Positions 1 through 12,136 of a DNA stretch of 64,000 bases are shown piece after piece; position 1 is the stretch's first letter, and the number at the start of each line of letters is the position of its first letter. Where the stretch lies: the NCBI RefSeq assembly GCF_051401765.1, contig NC_135066.1:22943501-23007500 (forward strand), given 5' to 3'. The notes under the pieces are model-generated. The model was not told where the DNA came from. It ran no database searches and saw only the letters and a list, made by a program, of their open reading frames with translations. The DNA comes from Calliopsis andreniformis. Lineage: Eukaryota; Arthropoda; Insecta; Hymenoptera; Andrenidae. Made by a program: the position numbers and the translations under genes.

Positions 1-340
1 TTGATTCCAGCTGTGCCACAGGAGAAAATGTATCAAGATATTCTATACCTGGACGCTGAGCAAATCCTTTAGCAACTATTCACGCTTTTCGTTTTGCAAG
101 AGAACATCCATATTATACTTATGGGTTAATACAGGTCTACAACCTGACTGGTTTTTCTGGCGGACGTTGTACTAATTTAAACGTATTATTTTTAATTAGA
201 TTTCGTATCTCGTGTTTTATTGCACATAGCCACTCGAGTTTGTCCTCTCCACCAAAAATATCATTCATAGATACTTCGGCTACGTTCGCTACTAATTCAA
301 CCAGATTAGTTTCGTGATCTTCTTCTGGATCCTCAACCAC
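1..340 (-). pseudogene. Copia reverse transcriptase, N-terminal start (cut by window edge)
   Basis: The open piece 137-340 ends with IRNLIKNNTFKLVQRPPEK, the standard opening of the Copia reverse transcriptase domain. After stops near 137, the reading continues in another frame to base 1 with AKGFAQRPGIEYLDTFSPVA, the next conserved block of the same domain. The catalytic YVDD box would lie outside the window to the left. Confidence 0.75.
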
Positions 341-517
341 ACCTTCTTCAATGTCTTCAGTGTTTGCAGTTGAAGAATCTTCTTCGCGACTTTTGTTTCC
401 ATTCGTTTGATTACTTCTGACTTAATAATGAAATATCCTGGGACGTCCTCTTCTTCCAGTATGTTCAATTCGTAGCCTTCCAGGCGCTGTGCTTCTGTTT
501 GATTTTCATAATTTAAT

Positions 518-1546
518 TCACTCTGTGTATTTTCGTTTACGTTCGACCTTTCTGTATTTTCTAAATTTTCCTGACTTATCGCCTCTTCTCAATATCGCTG
601 GAAATTGGTTTTTGATATTGCTCAAATCCTTGCATATTATATTCTTCTGCCCTTTAAATTTATCATTGTAATATCTTTCATGCTCTAATACTCTAATGCC
701 TTTTGACTCTACTATTCCTCTTTCGTTTGGAATCCACACACGATACGATTTAGCAGTTCCTGAGTATCCCATAAAAATTCTTACTTCCGTTCTTTTTGCA
801 AATCTTCGCTTAGTATGATCTTTGTTTAATATATATGTTTTTATACCAAATATTTTTAAATGATATAAATTAGGCCGCATTTTATTCCACGAGTCAAAAG
901 GCATTTTCCCTTCTAAAGTTTTCGTCGGATACGGATTTCTTAAATAGTTAGCAGTACGAGTTGCTTCAGCACAAAACCTATCGCTCAAATTAGTATTCAA
1001 CAACATATATCTGGCCGTCTGAATTAACATTCGATTTTTTCTTTCGGCTACACTGTCCTGTTCTGGTGTATGAGGTACTGTCAATTGTCTTTGTATTCCT
1101 TCACCTTTTAAAAACTCATGAAGTTGTCTATTACAATACTTATGGCTATTGTCAGTTTGAAGATACTGAATTTTTCTTCCTGTTCTTCTTTCGCCATAAT
1201 TCTTGAATTCTTTGAATTTCTGCAACATTTCATCCGTCCGCTTCAAAAAATAAATTTCAATCCATCTTGAATAGTCATCAGTGAATAATAACATGTACCT
1301 ATATCCTCTAAAAGATTCAAGGCTTATTGGTCCACAGATATCCGAACATACATTTTGTAATAACCTTGTACTTCGTTTAGACGTTTTTGGAAAGGGTGTA
1401 CTCGTTAATTTTCCTTGTATCCAAGTCACACACACTGGCATCTGTGCTTGTCCTTGAATCTTGATACCTATGGCACGTTCTTTCTTAAGTAGGTCTAATA
1501 AATCCCTGGTATTCAAATGACCTAATCTTTCATGCCATAATTTCAT
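518..1546 (-). pseudogene. Copia integrase (largest open piece of the fossil)
   Basis: 342 open codons. The N-terminus has the GAG-pre-integrase motif LWHERLGHLN, which supplies the two His of the HHCC zinc site. The Cys pair reads CVTW, so the second Cys is lost. The rve core follows: first acidic residue in CSDICGP, second in LQTDNSHKYC, and Glu in the segment PEQDSVAERKNR. The D-D-E triad is retained, although the usual DNG and NG contexts have drifted to DNS and DS. The C-terminal part (FMGYSGTAKSYRVW) is the Copia integrase tail. The frame then runs into the linker and is lost near 518. Confidence 0.85.
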
Positions 1547-1604
1547 TCAGGAGGTTGTTGTGCTTTTAACATTTATATTTTGAACTATATCTTTTAATTC
1601 TTTT

Positions 1605-2041
1605 TTAACATAACAAGTTACCAATACGTTTAGCTTTTACTTTTATTTTTCCATTTGGATCAACGACAAGTGCCTTGTTACTTTTAAAAATTACAGTATT
1701 CTCTTTATCAGACATTTTTGAAACAGACAGTAGATTTGATCTTAATTCAGGCACATATAGCGCATCTTCGAACTCAATTTCTTTTATTTGCCTATCTTTA
1801 TATGTTTTAATGCATATATTACCTTTTGCTTTTACTGTAGCGTATGCATTACTTGCCAAATTCAGCGTTTTATTGTTTGTATCGTTCATTTGAACAAACT
1901 TGGATGAATCTTTACAAAGATCTGCTGTACATTCACTATTCAGACACCAATATTGCTTTTCTAGATCTTCAGTAATGATGTACGTCTCATCCTTATTTTC
2001 ATAATTTACATAAAATCTTGAGATTTACCTTCATTACAATT
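1605..2041 (-). pseudogene. Copia protease region, active site lost
   Basis: Conceptual translation from about 2000 downward gives a Copia aspartic protease. The catalytic triplet normally reads D-S-G; here it reads N-S-E (Asn codon at 1938-1940, Glu at 1932-1934), in the context YWCLNSECT. Both changes are G-to-A on the coding strand. Without the aspartate the enzyme cannot cleave the polyprotein. The rest (1605-1889) keeps the typical protease end LYVPELRSNLLSVSKM. A stop or frameshift separates it from Gag. Confidence 0.75.
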
Positions 2042-2465
2042 CTAGCTGGATCTCTTCGAATAGCAATCATGTGCCTTATGTCCTATATTGCCACATTTGT
2101 AACAACTTATCTTTGGTTTTCTTGTTGTACTTCCCTTAATATTATTCTTTTCTCTTTTAAATCTTGTTTGATTTCTTTGGTAACTGCTCTTGACTGTCAT
2201 TGCACCATGTTCTTTGAAATCTTTTTGATTTCTTGTCTCAAATTCTTCTAAAATCTTGATCTTCAACAACTCTAATTCGGGAAGTTCGTTCCTTGTCCTC
2301 ATTGTACACTTAACATTGTCATAACTATCTGGCAAACTGTTATGTAACAATGCACTTTGCAAATTTTTATGAACGTCAATAAAATTATTTATATGTTCTC
2401 TCTTTCCATCTCCACTAGACATACGATGTGTTGTAAGCTTCTGTAACACCGCCTTTTTGCAGGTC
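2042..2465 (-). pseudogene. Copia Gag C-terminal half (fossil)
   Basis: About 135 codons are open from 2449 to 2042, with further Gag-like codons up to about 2465 and a TAG before them. The central part (LLHNSLPDSYDNVKC) corresponds to the UBN2-type Gag core, where the intact copy has CGLPDSYEGI. A CCHC zinc knuckle CYKCGNIGHKAHDC (C-x2-C-x4-H-x4-C) lies near the C-terminus and keeps all four ligands. The knuckle would bind element RNA in the virus-like particle. Roughly the first 130 residues expected of a Copia Gag are missing or unrecognisable. Confidence 0.85.
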
Positions 2466-2708
2466 CTCTAGAAGCATATATAAACAAATTTCACACCCCT
2501 TAACTTGTAAATTTGTAGTGCAAAATATGGACAGTTATAAACAAGTTAACACTAAGTAGGATAAAGGTTATCCTGCATGTTACACATATAATAGTATCTG
2601 ATAAGTAATGTTGCCACTTGTATTATTTCAGAGATTAAACATTTTACTGATATCTGTTCATAATGAACTGAAAGAAGAGTACGAGAATAGGCATTTCCAT
2701 TTGTCATA

Positions 2709-2943
2709 CTAACCCTTTCAGGTTCAGATATTTTGCGGCTGTGGTAAAAAGTCTTTTTTACCAATTATTAATAATAATAATTTAAATAATGTATGATTTT
2801 AAATCTTTAAATTTGGTATCATTCGAAAACCATTACTATATATTTGCAACTCCACTAAAAGCAGATATATTTACTGTTTAGCTTTTGTGAGTTAAGATAG
2901 GTACAATGTTACTTATACGCAATATTAACAGTGAAAGAGTTAA
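2709..2943. mobile_element. TTAA-type MITE (piggyBac-like), degraded
   Basis: Imperfect terminal inverted repeats: the left end has CTAACCCTTTCAGGTTCAGA and the right end, reverse-complemented, has TTAACTCTTTCACTGTTAAT. Both are followed by an ATATT...GCG stretch. The right flank holds TTAA (2940-2943); the left shows CTAA. The TTAA-CCCTTT ends recall piggyBac-type MITEs. The interior is AT-rich and non-coding. The inverted repeats are seen; the family is inferred. Confidence 0.4.
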
Positions 2944-3184
2944 GAGAGAGTATGTTTGAAAATTCTATGATACATACATATTATTTACTACGAATATGTA
3001 CCTAATAAAAAGGAGTCCCTGGTATGTTTAAGCAATTTGACTGGTTCCGAAGTGTTTGCTGCGAACAATTTAAAAGTGTTTAGAATACCACTCAAGAGAT
3101 AATAATCTGTGACTGTAAGGTAAAACGACCTATGTCGCATTAAAAAAAATTCGAGTTATGACCTTAAGAGAGGTGTAAAATATA

Positions 3185-3636
3185 CAGGATGTTCCCGGGT
3201 TAACTAGCCAGACTTAAAATATGAATTTAGGATTTTAAGACAGAGAAATTTTTCTTCTGGAAGTAAGTATGCCGGCAAATGCTTCGTTTAGGAGATACTG
3301 TCTTCTAAAATTATAAGACTATAAGAAGAAACACATCATAACATTTCCTGTAAATTAGATTTCTTGTTTATTTGACTTAACATACATGGACTTTCTTTTG
3401 TATAAGGAGCTTTGAAACAAAACGTGTATGGAGTCGCCGGTAATAACTTTCAATCTTTAAAAACGAGAATAGTGCAAGTACTTGGAGAAACTATAGACGT
3501 ACAACGTGAGTCAGCCACTCGTTCCGTCATCGATAGGTGTAGTTAACAGTTACATATTTACAGAGAAAAAATTTCCTTGTTTTGAAGCTTGGGGCTTCAT
3601 ACTATAGGTCTGGTCACTTGATTCGGGAACACCTTG
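3185..3636. mobile_element. Tc1/mariner-like MITE with TA flanks
   Basis: The ends are inverted repeats of about 31 bp: CAGGATGTTCCCGGGTTAAC on the left and, on the reverse complement of the right end, CAAGGTGTTCCCGAATCAAG, both continuing into CCAGAC. About three quarters of positions match. Each end is flanked by TA (3183-3184 and 3637-3638), the target site of Tc1/mariner transposons. There is no transposase reading frame in the 452 bp, so it is non-autonomous. Confidence 0.55.
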
Positions 3637-5953
3637 TAAAATTTATATTTTCCGGAAGAAGAAAGACATTAAGGGGATATCCTTGTTTAGAAACTTCAAA
3701 ACATGGATTTTTCAATCTTTCTATTTTTCGAATGTTTGTTGTTTTGGAAATGTGCGTCTAAAGTTCCTTTTTAAAATTAAAAAAATATTATGAAAGAAAT
3801 TGAGTTAGATCTCCAAGTGTTGATAAATAGTTACATAAAGCGCCAATACTGTAATGCTGCCCGTTTCTTCAAAATAAATTTATAAAAATGACTTGAAAAT
3901 TGCTCGATTAGACCAGAATACCTTCTTAAAAGAATTTTTTTACTCAAAAATGTAGGTTCAAGAATATAGTAGGATAGATAGATCAGTCTATAAGACAGTG
4001 TTGAAATAGAACGCTGTAACTGTCAATATATCGGAAACAGAAACATGTGACTTATACATCGTTTTGCTTTACAACCACAGATATATGCAGTACTAACTTT
4101 TCAATTTACCAGCGATATTTATTAATTTCCTTTCCACTAATACAGGCACCCAAAATTTTGATCGATGGTAGTTTTACGGCTCGAACGAAGCTTTTGAATT
4201 TTCGAGATGTATGGAATTCTTTGATGGCACGATAATAGCGAAAAAGTCATAATAAATAAACCGAGTTGTGAAGCTCGCTTTGGAAACGTGGGACGACCTG
4301 TGGACGCGAACGATGATGCATAACGTTTCAGATTCGCATCCGATTGGTTGGCGCGAATCATTTGTCAGCGTGGAAAAAAAATTGTAACCGCATTCTTCCT
4401 TACGTTTCGTCGATCGGCTGACTCATCGATCATACGCCAACGATAAAAGCACAAGCTGACCGGCAATTTATGCCCGCGTCGAAAGACTTCCAGAAATCAC
4501 ATTTTACCGACTTCCTTTTGTAATTTTTACAACACTAGCCAGCAATGTCATTTTGTTTCTATATATTAGTAAATATTAGCAGGTAATTGTTTTGTTGTTC
4601 GAAAAACACTATCACATGTTTTGATAAAACGTCAATTTTTTATTTTAGAAAGCAATTTATTTTTCAGTTTTCGGTGTATTATATAGCTATGATTTTCTAC
4701 GAGTATTTCTCATGACGGTCGAACAACTGACTTGTTTTAGTTTTCAATAATAAACACAATATTCTTTTATCAAGGTAACCTGAGTGACTTTCACTAAAAA
4801 ATATTCTCTATTCAAGCATTTCTTTCGTATATCTATCTAGACCTATCTCAATTACAAATAAAACGTGCGATACATAAATTGAGACTCGAGAAATCAATTA
4901 TTGTTGAAGGTTCTAGTTTTCGTCGAGTGCGTTTCAGTGGTAACAGAGTATTCTGGCAGAAACAGCTAGTATGCAAGAATCTATGCTCACGAGTGATTTA
5001 TGGAAACTAAAAAACCATCTGGCGAGAATGATTTGTGCCGTGCAAACTCTTTCTACTGTTTGTATTGAGGTAAAGATTTTCAAGATTTTTCTTGAATGAA
5101 CTGTTCAGTTCATTACTCTTCGCTAATATCAGCAGGATTAATAAGAAAATATTAATCTGAGAATCATACCAGCGTGTAATTCAACCTCTGTATTTAGGTA
5201 CAGAAATGGTACTTTGTCGATTCATAGACGTCCTTGTAAACACAAGTTCTCTATAGAAAGATTTTCTCCGACGTAAAGAGAAGGAAAGACTTTGAAGTAG
5301 AAAACTATAAAAATGAGAAAAGGAATTAAAATGTTATGGATGCTGAGAATTTTTCAGTGACGGTTCTTTTAGTATTCTTTATACGGTTGAATCTTTAATT
5401 TTTTAAGTAAACTTTATCTTGGGAAATGAAAACAGGTATCCCGGAAATGATATAAAAGTGATTAGATTGCAGAATTTTTTGTTATAGCGATTATTTTATT
5501 AATAACATGTAAAATATATCTCATATTGCCATTGAATGTGTTTGGAGGATTTAACAATAATGCAGAAGATATTAGAAGATGTTAAGGTTGCTCCAGGTAT
5601 TAGAAATTGAAAGATTTAATTATTATGATATTCATAATTTAGAATTTGACAATTTGAGAATTTCAGTGCTTAAAACTTTGAGTATTTAATAATGTAAATA
5701 TTTGAAGACTTCAATAACTAGGTTATTCTGTACGTTCACACTTAAAAACCTCAAATATATGAAGATTTCATACATTTCATACATTAATACATATTCATAC
5801 AATTTTGAATTTGAGAATTTGAATATATGAAAAGTAACAGAAACAAACCAGTAACAAAAATTAAGAATTTTCAAATCCTCAAATCTTCATATCTTTCAAA
5901 AAATAAATTGATCAAAAGGTGATATTTGTAGTATCTAGTATTTCAAGTTTCAA
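3637..5953. other. Non-coding AT-rich stretch with a GC-richer island
   Basis: No gene recognised. About 4180-4500 is visibly richer in G+C and CpG than its surroundings and contains two stretches around GTTGGCGCGAATC and CGTCGATCGGCTGACTC. It may be a regulatory or untranslated region, but nothing in the sequence proves it. The rest is AT-rich; 5640-5890 is rich in short repeats of the kind GAATTTGAG. Confidence 0.3.
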
Positions 5954-6036
5954 CCCTCGTAGTAGTAGCCGCTGACGGAGTCATTTTTGACTCACACCAA
6001 CGAGTCACCAGTGACTCTGGCATAGTACTGGGAGGG
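5954..6036. mobile_element. Very short palindromic MITE, TTAA type
   Basis: The ends CCCTCGTAGTA and, reverse-complemented, CCCTCCCAGTA form an inverted repeat about 83 bp apart. Inside there are two further palindromes, GAGTCATTTTTGACTC and GAGTCACCAGTGACTC. The flanks TCAA and CTAA may be decayed TTAA target sites. It is too short to code. The family assignment is tentative. Confidence 0.35.
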
Positions 6037-9000
6037 CTAAATGAACAGTATACTGTTTTATAAGTCAAAACGAAACCTCCACTTCTAATGCAGGATACAA
6101 TTAGTAGCTACACAAGTGACAAACCGAAATATTCGAATGTATTTTGCCGTAATCAATTTGTGTTCGCGAATGATCTTGGGACGGGCATAACAGGAAACGA
6201 AGATAAGCTTGTATCGCCGAAAATCAGTAATTCCAGACTCGCCGTTACTGCAGGGTTAATTAGTAGCTTGAGGTTGCTAACTCCGAGTCTCTTTACTGCA
6301 TATTAGGCGGGAGTAAAAGCAAGCGGTACGGTCTGGTACGGTCTGTCCGCTCCTTTTTTTCTAGGGTGGAATGCGGTATTAGCGCTGTTTCGCTAGGCCA
6401 CTCTTCACTCCAACTCCTTTCATTCTACTCTATCTTCGCAGTTCGATGATTTTGTCATTAACTGAAATTCTGCTCCAACATGAGAAATTTTACTTACAGA
6501 AATAATGAATGGAGTACGTTCTCTACAAAGTAATTCATCGTTTCTAAGTTTTGGTAACTGATTTAAAAATTTGATCTATTTTTTGTTCATATTTGAGGTT
6601 CTCGTCGTATTTAAAAATACAATGGTCTCGTAATAGTTTACGAATATTAGGAACGAGTTCTAATAATATTGAATCTGGTGATTATCAAAATCTTATGGTA
6701 TGATTTATTGATACTTTGTTATTTGCATTTTGAACAAAGATTTATTAGGTTTCTCTAGACATTCGGAATTTAGATTCATTTAAAATCATAGAGAATAATT
6801 TTGCAATAATGTTAAAGTTAGTGTATTACTTTTAAAATGTAAAAGAAATGACATACACTATCAGTCAAGAGTTCGAAATTTTCTAAATTGCAAAAAGATG
6901 ATTATATTAAAAAAATATTAAATAACGTTTGTATTCTAGAGTTAATATTACTAAAAATGTACATCAAATAAATGTATTTTGAATGACAAAGCTTTCTTGT
7001 TTTTAATAATATCTATTTACATAAGTGAAAGTACATGAAAAATTTAAAAAGTTACTTGATAGCGGACGTGCGACACGCAAAGCTTGATTGACAGTAGTTA
7101 GTCGACAAGTCAGAAAGTTGTAATTATTGTTGCAGGTAATAATTTATTATAATTTTGGAGAAAATCTACTTTGCAATTTGTAAGTATAACTTGAATGAGA
7201 GTTAGCAAGTAAGTCCAATATTTTATGTAATACCTTATATAATCCTATACTGTCGAATAAAATATAAATATAATTTTAATCGGTTGAACAATAATTAAAG
7301 ATGCTAGAGTAGGCTGAACTCCGTTTTGATGGACTAAAAATTGATGACTTCTTTTATATCTATCGATATTACTTAACGCGTAGATTTCAAAAATGTCAGT
7401 TTCAACTTTAGGAATTCATAATATCAAAAATTATACGTCTTTAGAAGTGCGTATTATATGACTTATTATAACGCCATGTTAGCTTCGTTCGGTGACTACG
7501 AGACTCAGTCAGTAAGAAAATTCTTGTTCTAATCGTTCATAACCTAGAATCGAGGTTTGGGTTAAGTATGAGCCAAGTTTTTATGTGGGGTAGAGATGTG
7601 CCTAGGCGTTATGGTTTCAAACATATGAATTACATAGAAAAAATTATAATATTGATTGTCAGGAAAGTGAAAAAAGTTGTATAGAAATAGAAAACCCGAA
7701 TTAGTCGAGCGACAACTGTCAAATGAATTACATAGTGAGCGTTATATTGTATAACGAGTTTTCGTATTTCTATCGAAAATGGTTTAGGTTACTTTTGTAT
7801 ACTAGGTCAACTTAGACCCATTAGGTCCTTATAAGACGTTGAGTCGTTTGTGGAATGTTTTATATTTAATTACGCATTTTCCCAAGAAATGTCCAAACTA
7901 GGTACGCATCAATATGATCAACAATCTCACCGTGGTGCATATCGGTTAATACAAATATCGGTGGAGTTTGATTCTGAATCCCGCGGACATCACACAAAGT
8001 CACTGTAGCGCTAAAATAAGTCGTATAATACGTATCTTTAAAGATGTATAACTTTTGATACTATGGATACTTAAAGTTAAAATTGAAATTTTTGAATTTT
8101 CATGACGAAGTTTTTTTCTCAAGACGAAGTTTAACCCTGGAGTGTTGTTTGCTTTATTGGAAAAAAAGTAAGGAAGGTCGCTTTTGTTGAGTGTCTCAAT
8201 TATGGAATTTGCTTTTCAATTATAGAAAGCTTCGATTGCAAGCCTGAAGCAGTATTATCCAAATCGTCGGAAGCTCAAATTGCAGCTTAATAGCAAGTAT
8301 TCCACTTAGGAATATTCGAAGAACGTATGTCTTTTAACAACTATTGCTTAATAACTACAATTATACATTCTATTAAGAAAACTCAGAATAATTATCGAAT
8401 TTGCTCGAGAAACTTAGACTACAAGACCTGAAACATGTGTATATTATTAACTAAATTTTTATGAACCCCAAACTGCAACGAAGAATAGTTATAACGTTCA
8501 TTTTTGTTAGTAGGATTCTTACAATATGAAAGTATCGAATCGATGCGAAGAGGAGTACATGAACTTCTGCACACACAATTTGCTGAAGTAAATTGCTATA
8601 TTTCTAAGTATAGAAGGAGCGGCGACAGTGGAGCATACGTGACACAACGCCACCAGACTTTGTATGGCATTTACGTAATGTCAACAAATTTGTCTAATTA
8701 TATTTGCTAATGTTGCGTGAAGGAGTGTACGGGAAAGTGGTGGACAACGTAAGTAGTATTTCTGAAAATCTTAGTCTCTCGGAAACCACCGTAAGCTCTG
8801 GACGCTGATATTTGGGTAATGAGCAGCCAACATACTCGCATTAATTACTGTTTGTAACTAGCTCCCGTGCAGTAGTTTCTCTGAATTTTCTTGCGCTGTT
8901 TCTGCAGAGATGTGAGATACCGCTGTGAATAATAATTTGTCGACATTTAAGTGTGGTGTTCGGATAATAAATTAATTTTTTCAACTTTAATGACATAAAT

Positions 9001-10094
9001 TCTGGGTACAGATTTCTGAACGCTGAAAAATGGATCGCTCTGGAATGTTCATATTTTTATCTGTTACAGCTAAAAATATTTATACTGGATGTATGAATAG
9101 CACAAATAAGAGTGCTTTAAGGATATGTACATATATGTATACTTATAGGTGACAGGCACGTTATTGGTAAAACGATTGTTATTATAAATACTTTTATGTT
9201 ATTAGGTAGGGTTAGTACTGTAAATACAAATATATAAAGAAAAATATTTAAAACAATGGTTATCGAAGTCGATGCATTTCAAATAGTAAAGAAATAGCAA
9301 TTTTGTTTATTATTCAGTGACCAAATTTTTGTCTTTGACAAGGTACATGTTGGTATGAGAAATAAAAATTGTTAACTTTGTGGACACATATCGTCGAAGA
9401 AACCAAGGAAAACATTACTTTAATACACATAATTTTTTAAATAAATATTAAAAAAAGAATCGAACAGGTACGCGTTCTACAGTCACATAAATATTTGTTT
9501 TGATTTATTTGTGAAGGTATAACCACTCATGAGGGATAAATATGCATTATATTGCATAAAAATGACAATCAATGCTAACACATTTAAATGTGTTTAATTA
9601 CAATAGGTTTTAAAACTTATAGTGAAGAAATATGATAATGTATAAAATTAGACGATATCTATATTCTGTCTATAAATCGATATCTATAAATGGGGTTTCC
9701 TAAATGTATATCTTCTTTAATGTTGTATACAAAAACTTGCACCAGTACAAGTCGTTTTATATGAAATTTCAAAGTCAACAGTATCTTTTAAGATTGTAAC
9801 TAACATTTTCTTAAAAAGACATTTTCCATATCCTTAAAGAGCATAAAAAGTAAATCGAATAATCTTATTAATCATACTGTTACAATCTGTTTACCTTGAG
9901 ATTAAAATCTCCTCAAAATTTATGCAATATAATGAGTCTTATTTTCATATTCAAACGTAAACATAAGCTGTTATTAGAAGCGAAGGCATTATTTTTACGT
10001 TTCATTAACAATGTCTAAAACTACAGAACAAATGTTCAAAGTAACAGCTATTTGCTAATATGTGTAACTGGAACCTTTTAGCTATTTCATCGTA
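6037..10094. other. Non-coding AT-rich stretch
   Basis: No gene, RNA or complete transposon recognised. 6085-6440 is a GC-richer island. Short open frames, such as one at 8504-8710, show no recognisable domain. A 16-bp inverted pair containing ATGCAATATAATG occurs near 9545 and 9920. Confidence 0.3.
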
Positions 10095-10300
10095 AAACCT
10101 ACAGCGTTATTGATACATATGCAACTACAATTCGTTCGTTTATACCTTCTGGTGATGTTCGTTTATCACAACAAACCATATTTTTGAGTTTACTCCATGA
10201 ATACAAATCTAATGGAGTGAGGTCAGGGAAACAAATTGATCACTCTACAATTCCTTCTTGTCAAATTCAACAACCTCTTAATTTTCTTCCACAATCTATT
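10095..10300 (-). pseudogene. Tc1/mariner-type transposase C-terminal fragment
   Basis: On the minus strand, translation around 10226-10140 gives FPDLTPLDLYSWSKLKNMV, matching the block SPDL(T/A)PLDFFLWG..K that ends the catalytic domain of IS630/Tc1/mariner transposases. Weak family-like sequence with a frameshift precedes it up to about 10300, and a short tail follows to about 10095. The start and the first two catalytic acids are absent. This is a small decayed relic, distinct from the longer one at 27719-28765. Confidence 0.55.
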
Positions 10301-11479
10301 CTGTATGTTTATACATTTAATAAATCGACATAGTTAAATACATAGAAAATTTGTGTCTGTTGGTAATCACTCGTATTGGTGACGTTGTTTAAAGATTACT
10401 AAATCACTGACAATGAATAAATACTACTAAGTGTTATTATTATCTAAGACTGTATTTTTATATCAAGGGTCTATATGTTGTGTTCTTCGACTATTGATTT
10501 ATACGGGAACTAAAACTTGAATAATGTAAATTAAATTTAACTTCTTCGAAGAGAGTGGTGTAAATTTTGCATTACATTATGAAAGACAGAAGAGGTAGTG
10601 CAAGTGAAAGGTTCAGTGGTAACCGTGAATGCAAAAAATCAATCGTAAGCGCTCTCTAGCGTCAATTTGTAACATCCCTTCATCCGGGCAGTCAGGAAGC
10701 GTAGCAACGAGGAAGAAACATGTTTCACAGATTAATAGCCGGCGTACACGTTACCATCTAGATAATTAACATACCGTATTTACATAGACATTAGACAAAC
10801 AGTTGATTAGAAAGATATAGGCGCGCCTCAGTGTGTAGGATAGGACGGAAGACTGGCCTGGGCTTGTAAGAGAGGGTTAGCGTGCCGTTGTAAATACAGG
10901 TCGTATTCCAGCAGATAGGGGTGTGATTCATGGAGGACAGCCACCACGATCTATAGATCCAACCCGATACCGACACATCTCCCACCCTACGTCTCTCTGC
11001 CACCCGACAGTCCTAAAACCAAGGCTTTTCCTCATGCACGCGATCAGTCCATATGTTTCACTTGGATAAGGCGCGTCCGCAATCTATGGAATCTCTCCAA
11101 GAGTTAATGAACGAGGGAAAAAGTCTCTTTTGCTGAGATTATGGACGCAGAGATTCCTCAAGTACATTACCATTTGAGCTAGCGTTATTCTACTACGTTA
11201 GATTAGTCCAATAATCTTCGAGTCATGTATGAGGGTACAGTCACACCTAATAGCATCTAAGATAGTTAAGACTAAACAGTTTGATTTAGTTGAACTCCTT
11301 TGTGCAGGAAGTGTATTTTTAAATGAAATTTTAAATATTTTGTGCCTGGATTGATAGAACTACAGTAATGTCACGTTTAAATTACAGTAAGTCGGGGATC
11401 CGCATTGGAATTGAAATAACGATTTTATTCCATGATTTCGTTCACGTTGGAGACTCGAGTTTCTAAACAAAGAAATAGC
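10301..11479. other. Non-coding stretch with a CpG-richer island
   Basis: 10560-11130 is markedly richer in G+C than neighbouring DNA and includes GGCGCGCC at 10820-10827. Open frames here are short and overlap on both strands, as expected from higher GC content. No domain recognised. It is possibly regulatory or untranslated exon sequence, but unproven. Confidence 0.3.
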
Positions 11480-12136
11480 AAGAATAAGTGAAAACGATAT
11501 AGCAAGGCGACCAGCGGCGGCCAACGCCACGTACTTGAAATAAATGCCGCGCACGTTACAAGAAACATGCAATTTCAAAGATATTAATTTCTGTAAATTT
11601 CATCTTACCTTTATAAAAATGCTGCTGGTGGATTGGTGAAGTCCGGCCGACAAAAATGAATCTAAACACTATAATATAAATCGGACAAGCTTTTATTATT
11701 AATCGTAGTTAACGATTTTTTCTTTCGCAGCTTTCACACACACATGCACGCACGCACGCATGCACACACACTGTGTACAATTCTAAGCACAAGGACTAAA
11801 AGACTATTTTGAATAAGGCAGAAAGTGAAAAAATTGTATTGCAAAGAGCGTGCGGCCATGTATATCTGTGTATGTGTGTGCGTGAAAAACTGTGAAAGAG
11901 AAAATCGCAAACTGTGATTAATAATAAAACCTCATCCGATTTATGTAGTGTTTGGACTCATTTTTATCAATAGGACTTCAGCAATCCACCGGCAGCATTT
12001 TTATAAACGTAAGGTGAAAATTACAGAAATTAATATTTTTGAAATTGCATGTTTCTTGTAACGTGCGCAGCAATTGTTTCAAGTACGTGGCGTTCGCCGC
12101 CGTTGGTCGCCCTATTATATCTTTCTCGCTGACTCT
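11480..12136. repeat. Long inverted repeat (arms ~270 bp, loop ~110 bp)
   Basis: The left arm (about 11480-11755) and the reverse complement of the right arm (about 11866-12136) align over almost their whole length. The best 137-bp block (starting GCGACCAGCGGCGGCCAACG on the left) shows about 11 mismatches by eye, near 90% identity. The loop carries a CA/CG-rich microsatellite with repeated GCACGCACGC. No open frame spans an arm. A transcript through this locus would fold into a long double-stranded stem. It could be a foldback transposon, an inverted duplication, or a hairpin-RNA (endo-siRNA) locus. Confidence 0.85.

Larger units (their letters stand above)
1..2465 (-). mobile_element. Degraded Copia retrotransposon, truncated at window edge
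   Basis: Reading the minus strand from 2465 down to 1 gives, in order, the C-terminal half of Gag with a zinc knuckle, protease, integrase, an acidic linker and the start of a Copia-type reverse transcriptase, which runs off the left end of the window. The order gag-PR-IN-RT is diagnostic of Ty1/copia. The frame is broken by several shifts and stops (between Gag and protease, between protease and integrase, and inside the linker), so this is a dead copy. Upstream of 2465 the frame meets a TAG, and I see neither a Gag N-terminus nor a 5' LTR. The proteins differ clearly from the intact Copia at 20838-25470, so this is a separate lineage, not an older copy of the same family. Confidence 0.9.
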
